Part shown: piece after piece, positions 33,715 through 41,946 of the stretch | How the letters are laid out: every line of letters begins with the position of its first letter | How positions within the stretch are numbered: position 1 is the first letter of the stretch | From: Anaeromyxobacter dehalogenans 2CP-1 | GTDB taxonomy: Bacteria > Myxococcota > Myxococcia > Myxococcales > Anaeromyxobacteraceae | Assembly: GCF_000022145.1 (NCBI RefSeq) | Contig: NC_011891.1 | Coordinates: 620,001-684,000 of the forward strand | Direction: 5' to 3' | DNA length: 64,000 nt | The notes under the pieces: model-generated | The model's database searches: none | What the model was told of the DNA's origin: nothing | Seen by the model: the letters and a program-made list of their open reading frames with translations, nothing else | Made by a program: the position numbers and the translations under genes

Positions 33715-33729
33715 CCGCGGAGAGGAACG

Positions 33730-34689
33730 ATGGACCGGCTGCACCAGCTCCAGGTGTTCGTGGCCGTGGCGGAGGCGGGCGGGTTCGCCCGGGCGGGCGC
33801 GCGGCTCCGCCTGTCGCCGCCCGCGGTGACGCGCGCGATCGCCGCGCTGGAGGGGCGGGTCGGCGCGCGCCTGTTCAACCGCACCACCCGCACGGTGCGG
33901 CCGACCGAGGCAGGGCTCCGGTTCCTCGAGCCCGCGCGCCGGGTGCTCGCGGACCTCGAGACCGCCGAGCGCGAGGCCGCCGGCGAGGGCGCGGCGCCCG
34001 CCGGCCACCTGACGCTCACCGCCTCGGTGACGTTCGGCCGGTGGGCGCTCGCGCCGGTGGTGCGCGCGTTCCTGGGCCTGCACCCGGGCGTCACCGCCTC
34101 GCTCGTGCTGGTGGACCGCGTCGTGAACCTGGTGGAGGAGGGGGTGGACGTGGCGGTGCGCATCGGGCAGCTCCCCGACTCCGACCTGGTGGCGCGGAAG
34201 GTCGGCGAGATCCGGCGGGTGCTGGTGGCGAGCCCGGCGTACCTGCGCGCGCACGGGGCCCCGTCCTCGCCCGCCCGGCTGCGAGCGCACGCGGTCATCG
34301 CGTTCACCGGCCTGCACGCCGGGCGCGAGTGGCGCTTCGTGGACGGCGGCCGGCAGGTGGCGGTGCCGGTCGCGCCGCGCCTGGTGGTGAACGACGCGCT
34401 CGCGGCGCTGGACGCCGCCGAGGCCGGCGACGGCATCACGCTCGCGCTCTCCTACATGGTGGCGGAGCGGATCGCCGCCGGGCGGCTCGTCCCGGTGCTG
34501 GGCCGCTTCGCCCCGCCGCCCGTGCCGGTCCAGCTCGTCCACCCGCACGCGCGGCTGGTCGCGCCCAAGGTGCGCGCGTTCGTGGACTTCGCCGCGCCGC
34601 GCCTCGCGGCGGCGATCGCGGCCCTGCCGCCCATCCCGGAGCGGTCGCCGAGATCGCCGCGGCGCCCGGACCGCGCTACTCGCGCATGA
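33730..34689 (+). CDS. LysR-type transcriptional regulator
   Basis: A 319-residue LTTR. The wHTH '[20 protein letters not shown]' through '[20 protein letters not shown]' (residues 4-52) and '[12 protein letters not shown]' are standard. The effector domain from residue 90 has '[20 protein letters not shown]' and '[20 protein letters not shown]', typical of the group near PcaQ/DsdC-like regulators. GGAGAGGAA precedes ATG 33730. The end overlaps the next gene, on the other strand, by 14 bases. Likely target: the divergent secreted hydrolase. Confidence 0.93.
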   Translation: MDRLHQLQVFVAVAEAGGFARAGARLRLSPPAVTRAIAALEGRVGARLFNRTTRTVRPTEAGLRFLEPARRVLADLETAEREAAGEGAAPAGHLTLTASVTFGRWALAPVVRAFLGLHPGVTASLVLVDRVVNLVEEGVDVAVRIGQLPDSDLVARKVGEIRRVLVASPAYLRAHGAPSSPARLRAHAVIAFTGLHAGREWRFVDGGRQVAVPVAPRLVVNDALAALDAAEAGDGITLALSYMVAERIAAGRLVPVLGRFAPPPVPVQLVHPHARLVAPKVRAFVDFAAPRLAAAIAALPPIPERSPRSPRRPDRATRA

Positions 34690-35143
34690 GCGGGTTCGAC
34701 CGCGTGCCCGCGGCGCCGGGCTCCCGGGACAGCCGGGCCCAGTGGCGATCGCCCGGGAAGTGCGAGACGAGCGCCGCGAACGCGATCGCCCACGGCGGGA
34801 GCGCGCGCGTGTCGCGCGTCACCATGAACACGACCACCGCGAACAGCGCGGCGCCCTCGCACAACGCGGTGGCCACGATGAGCCGCGTCAGCGCGAGCCG
34901 CTCGCGCGTGAGCGCCGGTCCGGTGGGCGTCGCGGCCGGGCGCATCCGGACCGCCCACAGCCAGGACACCGCCACCTCGACGCCCACCGCCACGGTCAGC
35001 ACCAGCAGGAGCGGCTGCGCGATGTCCGGGGCGGACTCGCCTGCGAGCGGGAACGCGAACGCCACCGCCAGGAACAGCACCGGGGCCGCGGCCAGCGCCC
35101 TCCAGATTATCACCGCGTTGCGACGCTCCGGCGACCGGTCCAT
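34676..35143 (-). CDS. Predicted four-helix inner-membrane protein
   Basis: A 155-residue protein with about four membrane helices: near residues 10-30 ('VIIWRALAAAPVLFLAVAFA'), 40-62, 85-105 and 115-135. A polar N-terminus is followed by mixed basic loops. I recognise no family motif. It stands alone on this strand, convergent with the LysR gene, whose 3' end it overlaps by 14 bases. No function is assigned. Confidence 0.7.
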   Translation of the reverse strand: MDRSPERRNAVIIWRALAAAPVLFLAVAFAFPLAGESAPDIAQPLLLVLTVAVGVEVAVSWLWAVRMRPAATPTGPALTRERLALTRLIVATALCEGAALFAVVVFMVTRDTRALPPWAIAFAALVSHFPGDRHWARLSREPGAAGTRSNPLMRE

Positions 35144-35229
35144 GCGACCTCCCGTGGACGCACAGTGTAGCCGCATGGGCGGGCCGGGTCGCGTGGCGCG
35201 TTCGCGGGACGTTTCCCCGCGGCGATGCG

Positions 35230-36141
35230 TCACCGGTACCCGGTCACGTCCGCCGGCTTCCCCGGATCCTGCACCTCGACCATGTAGCGCCACGCGTCGG
35301 GCCGGCTCCCGTCCACGTCGGTGAAGCCGTAGACCTTCGCGAGCTGGCCGCTCGAGAGCGACTGCCCGTTCCAGCGCGCCACGTCCGGATCGCCCGCCAG
35401 CGCCGCCACCGCCCGGCCGACGAAGGCCGGCGTCTCGGAGATGGCGAAGTGCGGCTCCTTCGCCAGCGCGTCGCGCCAGTTCGCCTCCGTGACGCCGAAC
35501 ACCTCCAGCATCATTTCCGACCGCATCCAGCCCGGGGTGAGCGCGACCGCGGTCGCCCGGTGCGGCGCGAGCTCGTGCCCGAGCGACCAGGCCATACGCA
35601 GGTTGGCGGCCTTGACGAGGTCGTAGAAGAACGAGACGCGGTAGTTCCGGGCGTTGTAGTCGGCGGTGCCGTCGGTCACCTCGACCACCAGCCCGCCCGG
35701 CGAGCGGATGAGCAGCGGCAGCGCGTGGTGCGCGGTGATGGCGTGCGTGTCCACCGCGAGCCGGAGCGTGTGGAGGCCGTACTCGAGGTCGGACTCCCAG
35801 ACCGTCTTGTTCCACTCCATCTTCGTGCCGCCGAAGATGTCGTTCACGAGCACGTGGAGCGCGCCCTGCTCGCGGTCGATCCGCTCCACCAGCGCGCGGA
35901 CCTCCGCCGGCACCAGGTGATCGACCGCCACCGCGATGCCGCGCCCGCCGGCGCGCGTGACGAGCTCGGCGGTCTCCTCGATGGTCTCGGGCCGGTCCAT
36001 CTCCGAGCGCCGCGCCCGCGTGCTGCGGCCGGTGCAGTACACCGTCGCGCCCGCGGCGCCGAGCTCGACCGCGATCCCGCGCCCCGCGGCGCGCGTCGCG
36101 CCGGCCACGAGCGCAACCTTTCCTTCCAGGGGCTTCGTCAT
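35230..36141 (-). CDS. Short-chain dehydrogenase/reductase
   Basis: A 303-residue SDR. The cofactor loop is 'LVAGATRAAGRGIAVELGAA' near residue 11 (TGxxxGxG-type), 'DHLVPAEVRALVERID' follows, the catalytic Ser/Tyr/Lys region includes 'VSFFYDLVKAANLRMAW' with Tyr and Lys four residues apart, and 'LTPGWMRSE' closes the core. 'YCTGRSTRAR' with Arg after the second strand favours NADP. The substrate is unknown. ATG 36139-36141 has GGAGGAG nine bases upstream. It is divergent from the MFS exporter, with 200 bases between them. Confidence 0.92.
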   Translation of the reverse strand: MTKPLEGKVALVAGATRAAGRGIAVELGAAGATVYCTGRSTRARRSEMDRPETIEETAELVTRAGGRGIAVAVDHLVPAEVRALVERIDREQGALHVLVNDIFGGTKMEWNKTVWESDLEYGLHTLRLAVDTHAITAHHALPLLIRSPGGLVVEVTDGTADYNARNYRVSFFYDLVKAANLRMAWSLGHELAPHRATAVALTPGWMRSEMMLEVFGVTEANWRDALAKEPHFAISETPAFVGRAVAALAGDPDVARWNGQSLSSGQLAKVYGFTDVDGSRPDAWRYMVEVQDPGKPADVTGYR

Positions 36142-36341
36142 GGTGTGGGTCTCCTCCGGTGGGCCGACCATTTACTCGCGGCGAACGGCGCCTGCCACCC
36201 CTTGCGCCCGCCTCCCCATCGGTGGCATCGGCCTCAGCGCACCCCGCCGCGACCCGGGTCGTGCCCCTCGCCCGGCCGCTTCCCCAAAGAGCCGCGCCTC
36301 GGTGCTGGACGCCGCTGCGGCGCGCGACGACCGTCGTCGGC

Positions 36342-37829
36342 ATGGACACGACCGGCACCCGCACGGCGAGGGACGGCGTCGCGTCGTTCCACGGCGGCGA
36401 TCGCCTCCTGCTCGGGATCATCCTGGGCGTCCTGACCTTCTGGCTGTTCGCGCAGACGACGCTCAACATCGCGCCCGACATGCGCCGCGACCTCGCCACC
36501 GGCGAGAGCGTGATGAACATCGCCGTCGCGCTCACCGCGCTGTTCTCCGGCATCTTCATCGTGGTGATGGGCGGCCTCGCAGATCGCGTCGGGCGCGTGA
36601 GGATGGTCCGGCTGGGGTTCCTGGCGAGCATCGCCGGCTCGCTGCTGGTCGGCCTCGCGCCGGCCGGCGGGCTGGCGGTGGCGTTCCTCCTGGCTGGGCG
36701 CGCGCTGCAGGGGCTCTCGGGGGCGTGCATCATGCCGGCGAGCCTCGCGCTCGTGAAGGCGTACTGGGACGGCGCCGAGCGGCAGCGCGCGATCAGCCTG
36801 TGGTCGATCGGCTCCTGGGGCGGCTCCGGGGTGTGCTCCCTGTTCGGCGGGCTCGTGAGCCAGAACCTGGGCTGGCGCTGGATCTTCTTCGGCTCGGTGC
36901 TGGTCGCCGTCATCGGGCTGCTGCTGCTGCGCGGGACGCCAGAGAGCCGGGCCGAGGGCGGCGCGGCGGACTACCGGTTCGACCTCGCCGGCGTGCTCAC
37001 GTTCATGGTCGCGATGGTGGCCCTGCAGGTGGTGGTCACGCAGGGGAACCAGCTCGGCTGGACCAGCCCCGCCTCGCTCGGCCTCGTCGCGGCCACGGTC
37101 GTCTTCGGCTGGCTGTTCCTCCGGGTCGAGCGCCGGGCCCGCAGCCCCTTCATCGACTTCGGCCTGTTCCGGAGCTCGACCTACACCGGCGCGACCGTCT
37201 CGAACTTCCTGCTGAACGGCGTCGCCGGGACGCTGATCGTGTCGCTGCAGCTGGTGCAGGTCGGCGGCGGCATGACCGCCCAGCGCGCCGGCGTCCTGAC
37301 GCTGGGCTACGCCGTCGCCATCATCGCGTTCATCCGCGTGGGCGAGAAGCTGCTCCGGCGCTTCGGCGCGCGCCCGCCCATGCTCTGGGGCTGCGTCATC
37401 ACCGGCGCCTCGATCCTGCTGCTCGCGCCCTCCAACGTGATGCTGGCGCGGTACGAGGCGATGGCCGTGATCGGCTACACGTTGTTCGGCGTCGGGCTTG
37501 CGTTCTACGCGACGCCCTCCACCGACGCGGCGCTCTCGAACCTGCCCGCGTCGCAGGCCGGCGCCGGGTCCGGTCTCTACAAGATGGCCTCGTCCCTCGG
37601 CGCCGCGTTCGGCGTCGCGATCTCCGCGGCGATCTTCACCGCGCTCCGCGCCGCGCCGCAGAGCGTGCGCTGGCTCGAGGGCGTGATCACGTTCCAGGGC
37701 CGGCAGGACAACCTCGCGGTGCGCGAGGCCGCCATCGTCGCGCTCGGCTTCAACGAGCTGATGGTCGTCGTCGCGATCGTCTCGATCGTCCTCACCATCC
37801 CGCGGGGCGAGCGGGGCCAGGGCGCGTGA
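36342..37829 (+). CDS. MFS drug exporter, DHA2 (14-helix) type
   Basis: A 495-residue major facilitator with about 14 helices. Motif A 'GGLADRVGRVRMVRLGF' is near residue 75, the arginine-containing helix 4 'GRALQGLSGACIMPASLALV' is next, and motif C-like 'WSIGSWGGSGVCSLFGGLV' marks an antiporter. The central two extra helices and the N-terminal 'FWLFAQTTLNIAPDM' agree with the QacA/EmrB-like DHA2 group. It would export hydrophobic compounds with proton exchange. Start ATG 36342 gives the normal N-terminus. Its last 38 bases overlap the convergent ygjV-like gene. Confidence 0.92.
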   Translation: MDTTGTRTARDGVASFHGGDRLLLGIILGVLTFWLFAQTTLNIAPDMRRDLATGESVMNIAVALTALFSGIFIVVMGGLADRVGRVRMVRLGFLASIAGSLLVGLAPAGGLAVAFLLAGRALQGLSGACIMPASLALVKAYWDGAERQRAISLWSIGSWGGSGVCSLFGGLVSQNLGWRWIFFGSVLVAVIGLLLLRGTPESRAEGGAADYRFDLAGVLTFMVAMVALQVVVTQGNQLGWTSPASLGLVAATVVFGWLFLRVERRARSPFIDFGLFRSSTYTGATVSNFLLNGVAGTLIVSLQLVQVGGGMTAQRAGVLTLGYAVAIIAFIRVGEKLLRRFGARPPMLWGCVITGASILLLAPSNVMLARYEAMAVIGYTLFGVGLAFYATPSTDAALSNLPASQAGAGSGLYKMASSLGAAFGVAISAAIFTALRAAPQSVRWLEGVITFQGRQDNLAVREAAIVALGFNELMVVVAIVSIVLTIPRGERGQGA

Positions 37830-38331
37830 GCGCCTCGCCCGCGTCCGCGCGCGCCAGCCGCACGATGGTGGTGATGCTCGCGGCGGCGATGAGCGCCTCG
37901 AGCACCGTGCCGCCGACCGAGCCGGCGAGCACGTTGTTCGCGAGCCAGGCGAAGGTGCTGGTGAGGAGCACGAGCCGCATCGGGATGCCCTGCATCGTGA
38001 AGACGGCGACTGCGCCCAGGCACGAGCCCGCCACCGGGATCCACCCCGTCCCGCGGGTCCCGACCCCGACCGCGAGGGCCAGGTTCACCGCGATGGCCGC
38101 CGCGGCGAGCCAGGCGGAGCGGTAGCGGATGGAGAGCAGCGTGCGGACGCCCGACACGCCCGCGCTCGTCGCCGCCGGCGGCCGGCCCAGCAGCGCGAAG
38201 TGGAAGACGTAGGCGACGCACTCCGCCGTCACGAGCTGCTTGAGGCGCCGGTCGTCGCGCTGGAGGAAGCCGGTGACCCCGAGGACCAGGGCCACGTACC
38301 CGGCCACCTGGGCCGGGGAGAAGAGATGCAT
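37792..38331 (-). CDS. YgjV family inner-membrane protein
   Basis: A 179-residue membrane protein with five or six helices. 'AQVAGYVALVLGVTGFLQRD' is the family opening, followed by 'RRLKQLVTAECVAYVFHFAL' and 'GVSGVRTLLSIRYRSAWLAA', all characteristic of YgjV-type proteins, whose function is not known. ATG 38329-38331 was taken over the longer frame to 38385 because the family starts near here. Confidence 0.88.
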   Translation of the reverse strand: MHLFSPAQVAGYVALVLGVTGFLQRDDRRLKQLVTAECVAYVFHFALLGRPPAATSAGVSGVRTLLSIRYRSAWLAAAAIAVNLALAVGVGTRGTGWIPVAGSCLGAVAVFTMQGIPMRLVLLTSTFAWLANNVLAGSVGGTVLEALIAAASITTIVRLARADAGEALTRPGPARPAGW

Positions 38332-38431
38332 CGCGGAACGCTCCTGAAGGGCGCGGATGCTGCCACGCGGGCGCGCGGCGTGCAAACGGCCGGAACCCGG
38401 CCACCCCGGACGCCCCCTGAATCGCGCCGCC

Positions 38432-38857
38432 TCACTCGATCGGAGCGGCCGCGGGGTCCGGTGAGGCCGCGAGCGATCCGGCCACGCGCCGCTCGAGCTC
38501 CTCGACGAACCGGTCGAAGCCGGCGCGCTGCCGCTCGTCGAGGACCTCGCGCATCTCGGCCCACTGCCTGCGCCTCGCCGCCTCGAGCTGCGGGGCCACG
38601 GTGCGCCGGATCGCGGCGAGCTCGCCGCGGTGGCGCGCGAGCACCGCGCGGAGCTCGGCGCGCTGCTCGCGGGTGAGGTCCAGGTCCCGGTCCAGCCGGA
38701 ACAGGATCGCGCTGGCCCGGGCCTGCTCCGGCGGGCCGGAGAGCAGCCGCGCCACCGCGCGCTGGACCACGGCGCGAGACACCACCGCGCCAGTGGCGCC
38801 GCCGGCCAGGAACACCAGCGCGAGGACGAGCACCACCTGCCAGCGGGCGCGGCTCAC
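38432..38857 (-). CDS. Periplasmic Spy/CnrX-like sensor protein
   Basis: A 141-residue protein with one N-terminal membrane anchor (about residues 8-27) and a helical, charged periplasmic domain. 'DLDLTREQRAELRAVLARHR' fits the LTxxQ pattern of CpxP/Spy/CnrX proteins, and the second helix pair 'EMREVLDERQRAGFDRFVEE' completes the hooked four-helix fold. CnrX-type proteins sense metals in the periplasm; the His/Met ligands of CnrX are not obvious here. It overlaps the preceding membrane-protein gene by four bases (ATGA) in an ECF sigma operon, so it is probably the sensor of that module. Confidence 0.8.
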   Translation of the reverse strand: MSRARWQVVLVLALVFLAGGATGAVVSRAVVQRAVARLLSGPPEQARASAILFRLDRDLDLTREQRAELRAVLARHRGELAAIRRTVAPQLEAARRRQWAEMREVLDERQRAGFDRFVEELERRVAGSLAASPDPAAAPIE

Positions 38858-39135
38858 GGCAGCACCTCCAGGACGTAGGCGGCGCGCGAGACCTGCTCCT
38901 CGAACGTCCGGTCGGCGCGCCAGCCCAGGAGCAGCATCGCGACGGTGAGCGCGGCCGCGCCGAGCGCGATCGGCCGCGCCCCGCCGGCGAGGACCATCCA
39001 GGCCGGCGGGCTCCGCAGCCGGGCGGCGATCGCCGCCTCCAGCCTCGCGACGACCGCCGCGGAGGGATGGAGCGCCCCGGTGGCGTCCCGGAGCCGGCCG
39101 AGGCGGGCGTCGTCGGTCTCGTCATGGTCACGCAT
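38854..39135 (-). CDS. Small single-pass protein, probable anti-sigma factor
   Basis: A 93-residue protein with a charged cytoplasmic part (residues 1-45), one membrane helix 'PIALGAAALTVAMLLLGWRA' near residue 55, and a short periplasmic tail. Size and topology match CnrY-type anti-sigma factors (about 95 residues), which hold an ECF sigma factor at the membrane. It overlaps the sigma gene by eight bases and the Spy-like gene by four. The sequence itself shows no zinc-binding HxxxCxxC motif, so it is not a ZAS-type protein. The role is inferred from position. Confidence 0.65.
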   Translation of the reverse strand: MRDHDETDDARLGRLRDATGALHPSAAVVARLEAAIAARLRSPPAWMVLAGGARPIALGAAALTVAMLLLGWRADRTFEEQVSRAAYVLEVLP

Positions 39136-39634
39136 GCTTCCTCCTCTCGCGCAGAAACGCTCGCGCGCGCACCAGCCGCTGCTCCACCGCGCCCTCCGAG
39201 CAGCCCAGCAGCGTCGCCACCTCGGCGGTGCTGTGCCCCTCGAGCTCCTTCAGCACCAGCGCCACCCGCTGCTCCGCAGGCAGCTCGTCCAGCCACTCCG
39301 ACAGCTCGCGCAGCGCGGCGCGGGCCTCGAGCGAGGCGCCCGGGTCGAGCACCTCGTCGGCCGGCGCGGCGTGCGTCTCGCGGACGCTCCGGCGGCGGCG
39401 GGCGCGGAGCGCGTCGAGCGAGGCGTTCACCACGATGCGGTGCAGCCAGGTCTCGACCGACGAGCGACCCTGGAACGCGCGTCCGCCCAGCCCGGCGCAC
39501 GCTCGCACGTAGCTCTCCTGCAGCACGTCCTCGGCCTCCGCGAGGTCGCCGGTGAGGCGCGCCGCGAGGCGGTATAGCCGCGGGGCGGTCTCCCGGACGA
39601 TCCGCCCGATGTCGTCGTCGTGGCTCGCCGTCAC
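39128..39634 (-). CDS. ECF-type RNA polymerase sigma factor
   Basis: A 168-residue sigma factor. Region 2 is 'LYRLAARLTGDLAEAEDVLQ' to 'VETWLHRIVVNASLDALRAR' (residues 20-80), and region 4 is 'LDELPAEQRVALVLKELEGH' plus 'STAEVATLLGCSEGAVEQRL' (residues 114-155). The start is GTG 39632-39634. It is first in a three-gene overlapping unit with a small membrane protein and a periplasmic Spy-like protein, the same parts as CnrH-CnrY-CnrX. It likely drives its own operon; I could not place its promoter in the 194-base divergent region. Confidence 0.94.
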   Translation of the reverse strand: MTASHDDDIGRIVRETAPRLYRLAARLTGDLAEAEDVLQESYVRACAGLGGRAFQGRSSVETWLHRIVVNASLDALRARRRRSVRETHAAPADEVLDPGASLEARAALRELSEWLDELPAEQRVALVLKELEGHSTAEVATLLGCSEGAVEQRLVRARAFLRERRKHA

Positions 39635-39828
39635 GCCGCTCCGCCGCTCCGGTCCCGAACACCTCGACGGCTTGGACGCCGCCGCCCGGGCCGACCCTAC
39701 GGCCGTTCCGGGCGCCCATCCTCTAACGGAGGCGCGAGGCGAACGGAGCCGCGAGGCGCGCCGCCCTGCGGGTGGAGTCCCCGCCGGGCGCGGCGTAGGG
39801 CGCCCCGGACCGGCGGCGTCAGAGCGGC

Positions 39829-40479
39829 ATGATCCACACCGAACCCCTGTCCCTGCTCGCCCTCGCCGTCCTCGCGCTCTCCTCCCCCGCGTCCGCCTCG
39901 GCCGCCGACCCGGACCTCGTCGCCCGCGCCCGTGCCAGGGAGTCCGCCCAGCTCGCCGAGCTGGCGCGGTCGCCGGTTCGAGTCGAGGCCGAGGGACGCG
40001 CCTCGGGCGGCCGGCGCTCGCGCGACCTCGCCTGGACCCGCGAGATCACCTACGCGCCCGACGGGACCGTGCAGGTCCGCCAGCTCTCCGGCTCGGGCGA
40101 GCGAGCGCGGGGCGGGCGCGGCGTCCAGCTCCTCGGCCCGCTCACGCTCGCGCCCTTCTCCGTCCCCGGTGCGCAGATCGCGGTGCGCCCGTCGCCCGGT
40201 CCGGACGGGAGCGTCCTCGTCGAGGTGAGGTCGCCCGCGGGCGGCGCCCTCTCCGCCGTGGTGGTCGAGGTGGACCCGGCCACCGGCGCGAAGCGCGCGC
40301 TCGAGGTCTTGCCGGGGGGCGGGGAGGGCGGGCGCGTGTCCGAGGCCCGGGCCCGCATCACCTTCGACGCCGACGGCGCGATCGGGCGCCTCGAGTCGCA
40401 CGCCGAGATCCAGGGGCGCCGGGGCACCGGGACCGTCGAGGTGCACGGCCGCCGCGTGGCCGCCGCCGCGCAGCACTGA
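39829..40479 (+). CDS. Secreted protein of unknown function
   Basis: A 216-residue protein with a signal peptide (cleavage near 'SASAADP', residue 26). The mature part is strongly Arg/Gly/Ser-rich with alternating beta strands ('AWTREITYAPDGTVQVRQLS', 'VLVEVRSPAGGALSAVVVEV') and no cysteine. I see no family. It begins a run of exported proteins (39829-41934), is divergent from the sigma-factor operon, and may belong to its regulon; that is inference from position only. Confidence 0.6.
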   Translation: MIHTEPLSLLALAVLALSSPASASAADPDLVARARARESAQLAELARSPVRVEAEGRASGGRRSRDLAWTREITYAPDGTVQVRQLSGSGERARGGRGVQLLGPLTLAPFSVPGAQIAVRPSPGPDGSVLVEVRSPAGGALSAVVVEVDPATGAKRALEVLPGGGEGGRVSEARARITFDADGAIGRLESHAEIQGRRGTGTVEVHGRRVAAAAQH

Positions 40480-40509
40480 GCCGATCGCCCGCCCGTCCGG
40501 AGCCGCGCC

Positions 40510-40884
40510 ATGCTCGCCCCGCTCGCCGCCCTCTCGTCGCTCGCCGTCGCCGCGACCGTGGTCGTCACCCACCCGCGCACCGTCATCGTGGCGCCGCCGC
40601 GGCCGCGCGCCGTGGTCGTGGTGCCCGCGCGTCCACCGCCGCCCCCGCCGCCACCTCCCCCCATGGCGCGGCGGGAGGCGGTGGAGCGCGGCTACGGCTG
40701 GTGCGGCGCGAGCGGCTACGCCTGCGTGCTGGTCGAGGCGCACCCCCGCGGCCCGGTCTGGGACGTCCACTTCCGCGCGCGCCGACCCGGCGCCGCCGGT
40801 CCGCTCCGCGTCACGCTCGACCGGCAGACGCGTGCGCTCGTCGAGGTGGTGGAGCCCGGGCCGAAGCCGCCGCCGGCGCGCTGA
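40510..40884 (+). CDS. Small secreted protein with polyproline stretch
   Basis: A 124-residue protein. An N-terminal hydrophobic segment (residues 1-20) may be a signal or an anchor. A run of ten prolines at about residues 42-51 separates it from a small C-terminal domain with two cysteines ('YGWCGASGYACVLVEAHP') likely to form a disulfide. Function unknown. It lies 30 bases after the previous secreted protein gene on the same strand, so the two may be co-transcribed. Confidence 0.6.
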   Translation: MLAPLAALSSLAVAATVVVTHPRTVIVAPPRPRAVVVVPARPPPPPPPPPPMARREAVERGYGWCGASGYACVLVEAHPRGPVWDVHFRARRPGAAGPLRVTLDRQTRALVEVVEPGPKPPPAR

Positions 40885-41013
40885 CGAACCGCTGCCGCCG
40901 GGACGGACGGCGCCGCTGTCTTCGCGCAGAGTGCGATGCTACGCTGGCGCGGCAATCGACCCGTCAGGGATCGCTTCGTGCGAGCCCCCATCACCGCCGC
41001 TTCCGTTCACCCG

Positions 41014-41934
41014 ATGACCACACCGAAGCTCCCGCTCGCCACCCTCGCCGCGATGGCGTTCGTCGGCTGCGCCACGAAGGCATCGTCAGCCCCCGTCCAC
41101 CCGTCACCTCCTGGCGATCCGGCGCCCGCGAGCTTCGAGGCAGTGGTCGTGGGGACGATCCACCGGTCGCACCTCACCGAGCCCGCCTATCCGCTCTCGT
41201 ATCTGGCCGGGCTCATCGAGACCTATCGGCCCGACCTCATCCTCGTCGAGGTTCGCCCAGAGCCGTTCGCGCTCGGACGCCTCGAGGACGGGCCGTTCGA
41301 GATGACCTACGTGACCTGGCTCGGCCAGGCCAGGGGGATCGCGGTCAGCCCCGTCGACTGGTTCCGGGACGGGGACGTCGGCGTCGATGCCGATCCCGAG
41401 CCCGAACCCGCCGACAGGAACGCGTTCGAGGAGGAGACGGCCGCGCTCGAGGCGCGCATGGACCGCCCGCTCACCTTCGCCGAGGTCCACTCACCTCGCC
41501 AGGATGCGGCGGTCCTGTCCACGCTGAACGTCCGCGCGCGCTACCTCGCCGGCAATGCCGCCTGGAACCGGCGCCAGGCGTGGCTCCACCAGCAGGCGCT
41601 GGAAGCCATCCGCCGTCGGGGCGCGCACAAGGTGCTCGCGTTCGTCGGAGCGTTCCACCGACCGGAGCTCGAGGCGTTCCTCGCCGGCCAGGGCGGATCG
41701 GTCCGCAGCCCGCGGTCCATCCGCTTCGACGCGGCGAAGCGCGCCGCGGTGCCGCCGCAGGTCGTCCAGCTCTGGCGCGAGGGCGCCGCGCGGCTGAGGG
41801 CGCAGGCGGCCACGGCCCCGGTGAAGCGCGCCGAGGCGCTCGCGGGCAAGGCGAGGTACCTCGAGGTAGCGGCCGACCGCGCCGGGCAGTGCTGCGTCGA
41901 GCCCACCGCGTTCGAGACGCCGTCCTCGCGGTGA
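41014..41934 (+). CDS. Lipoprotein, possibly TraB/GumN-like
   Basis: A 306-residue protein with a lipobox 'AFVGCATK' (lipidated Cys about residue 19). The mature part begins 'FEAVVVGTIHRSHLTEP', then 'YRPDLILVEVRPEPF' and later 'HKVLAFVGAFHRPELEAFLA'. The 'VGTIH' and 'VGAFHRPEL' pair resembles the two conserved metal-binding regions (GT.H and G..H) of TraB/GumN-type proteins. The match is modest. Frame extension to 40936 adds only non-signal residues, so I start at ATG 41014. It is 12 bases upstream of the DUF429 gene. Confidence 0.6.
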   Translation: MTTPKLPLATLAAMAFVGCATKASSAPVHPSPPGDPAPASFEAVVVGTIHRSHLTEPAYPLSYLAGLIETYRPDLILVEVRPEPFALGRLEDGPFEMTYVTWLGQARGIAVSPVDWFRDGDVGVDADPEPEPADRNAFEEETAALEARMDRPLTFAEVHSPRQDAAVLSTLNVRARYLAGNAAWNRRQAWLHQQALEAIRRRGAHKVLAFVGAFHRPELEAFLAGQGGSVRSPRSIRFDAAKRAAVPPQVVQLWREGAARLRAQAATAPVKRAEALAGKARYLEVAADRAGQCCVEPTAFETPSSR

Positions 41935-41946
41935 CGGGGGGATCCG

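Noticed and set aside
39635-39828. ECF-type promoter (GGAAC - 16/17 - GTC) upstream of the sigma gene
   Set aside because: GGAAC occurs on the minus strand but the spacing to any GTC element (9 or 24) does not fit, so no promoter is assigned.
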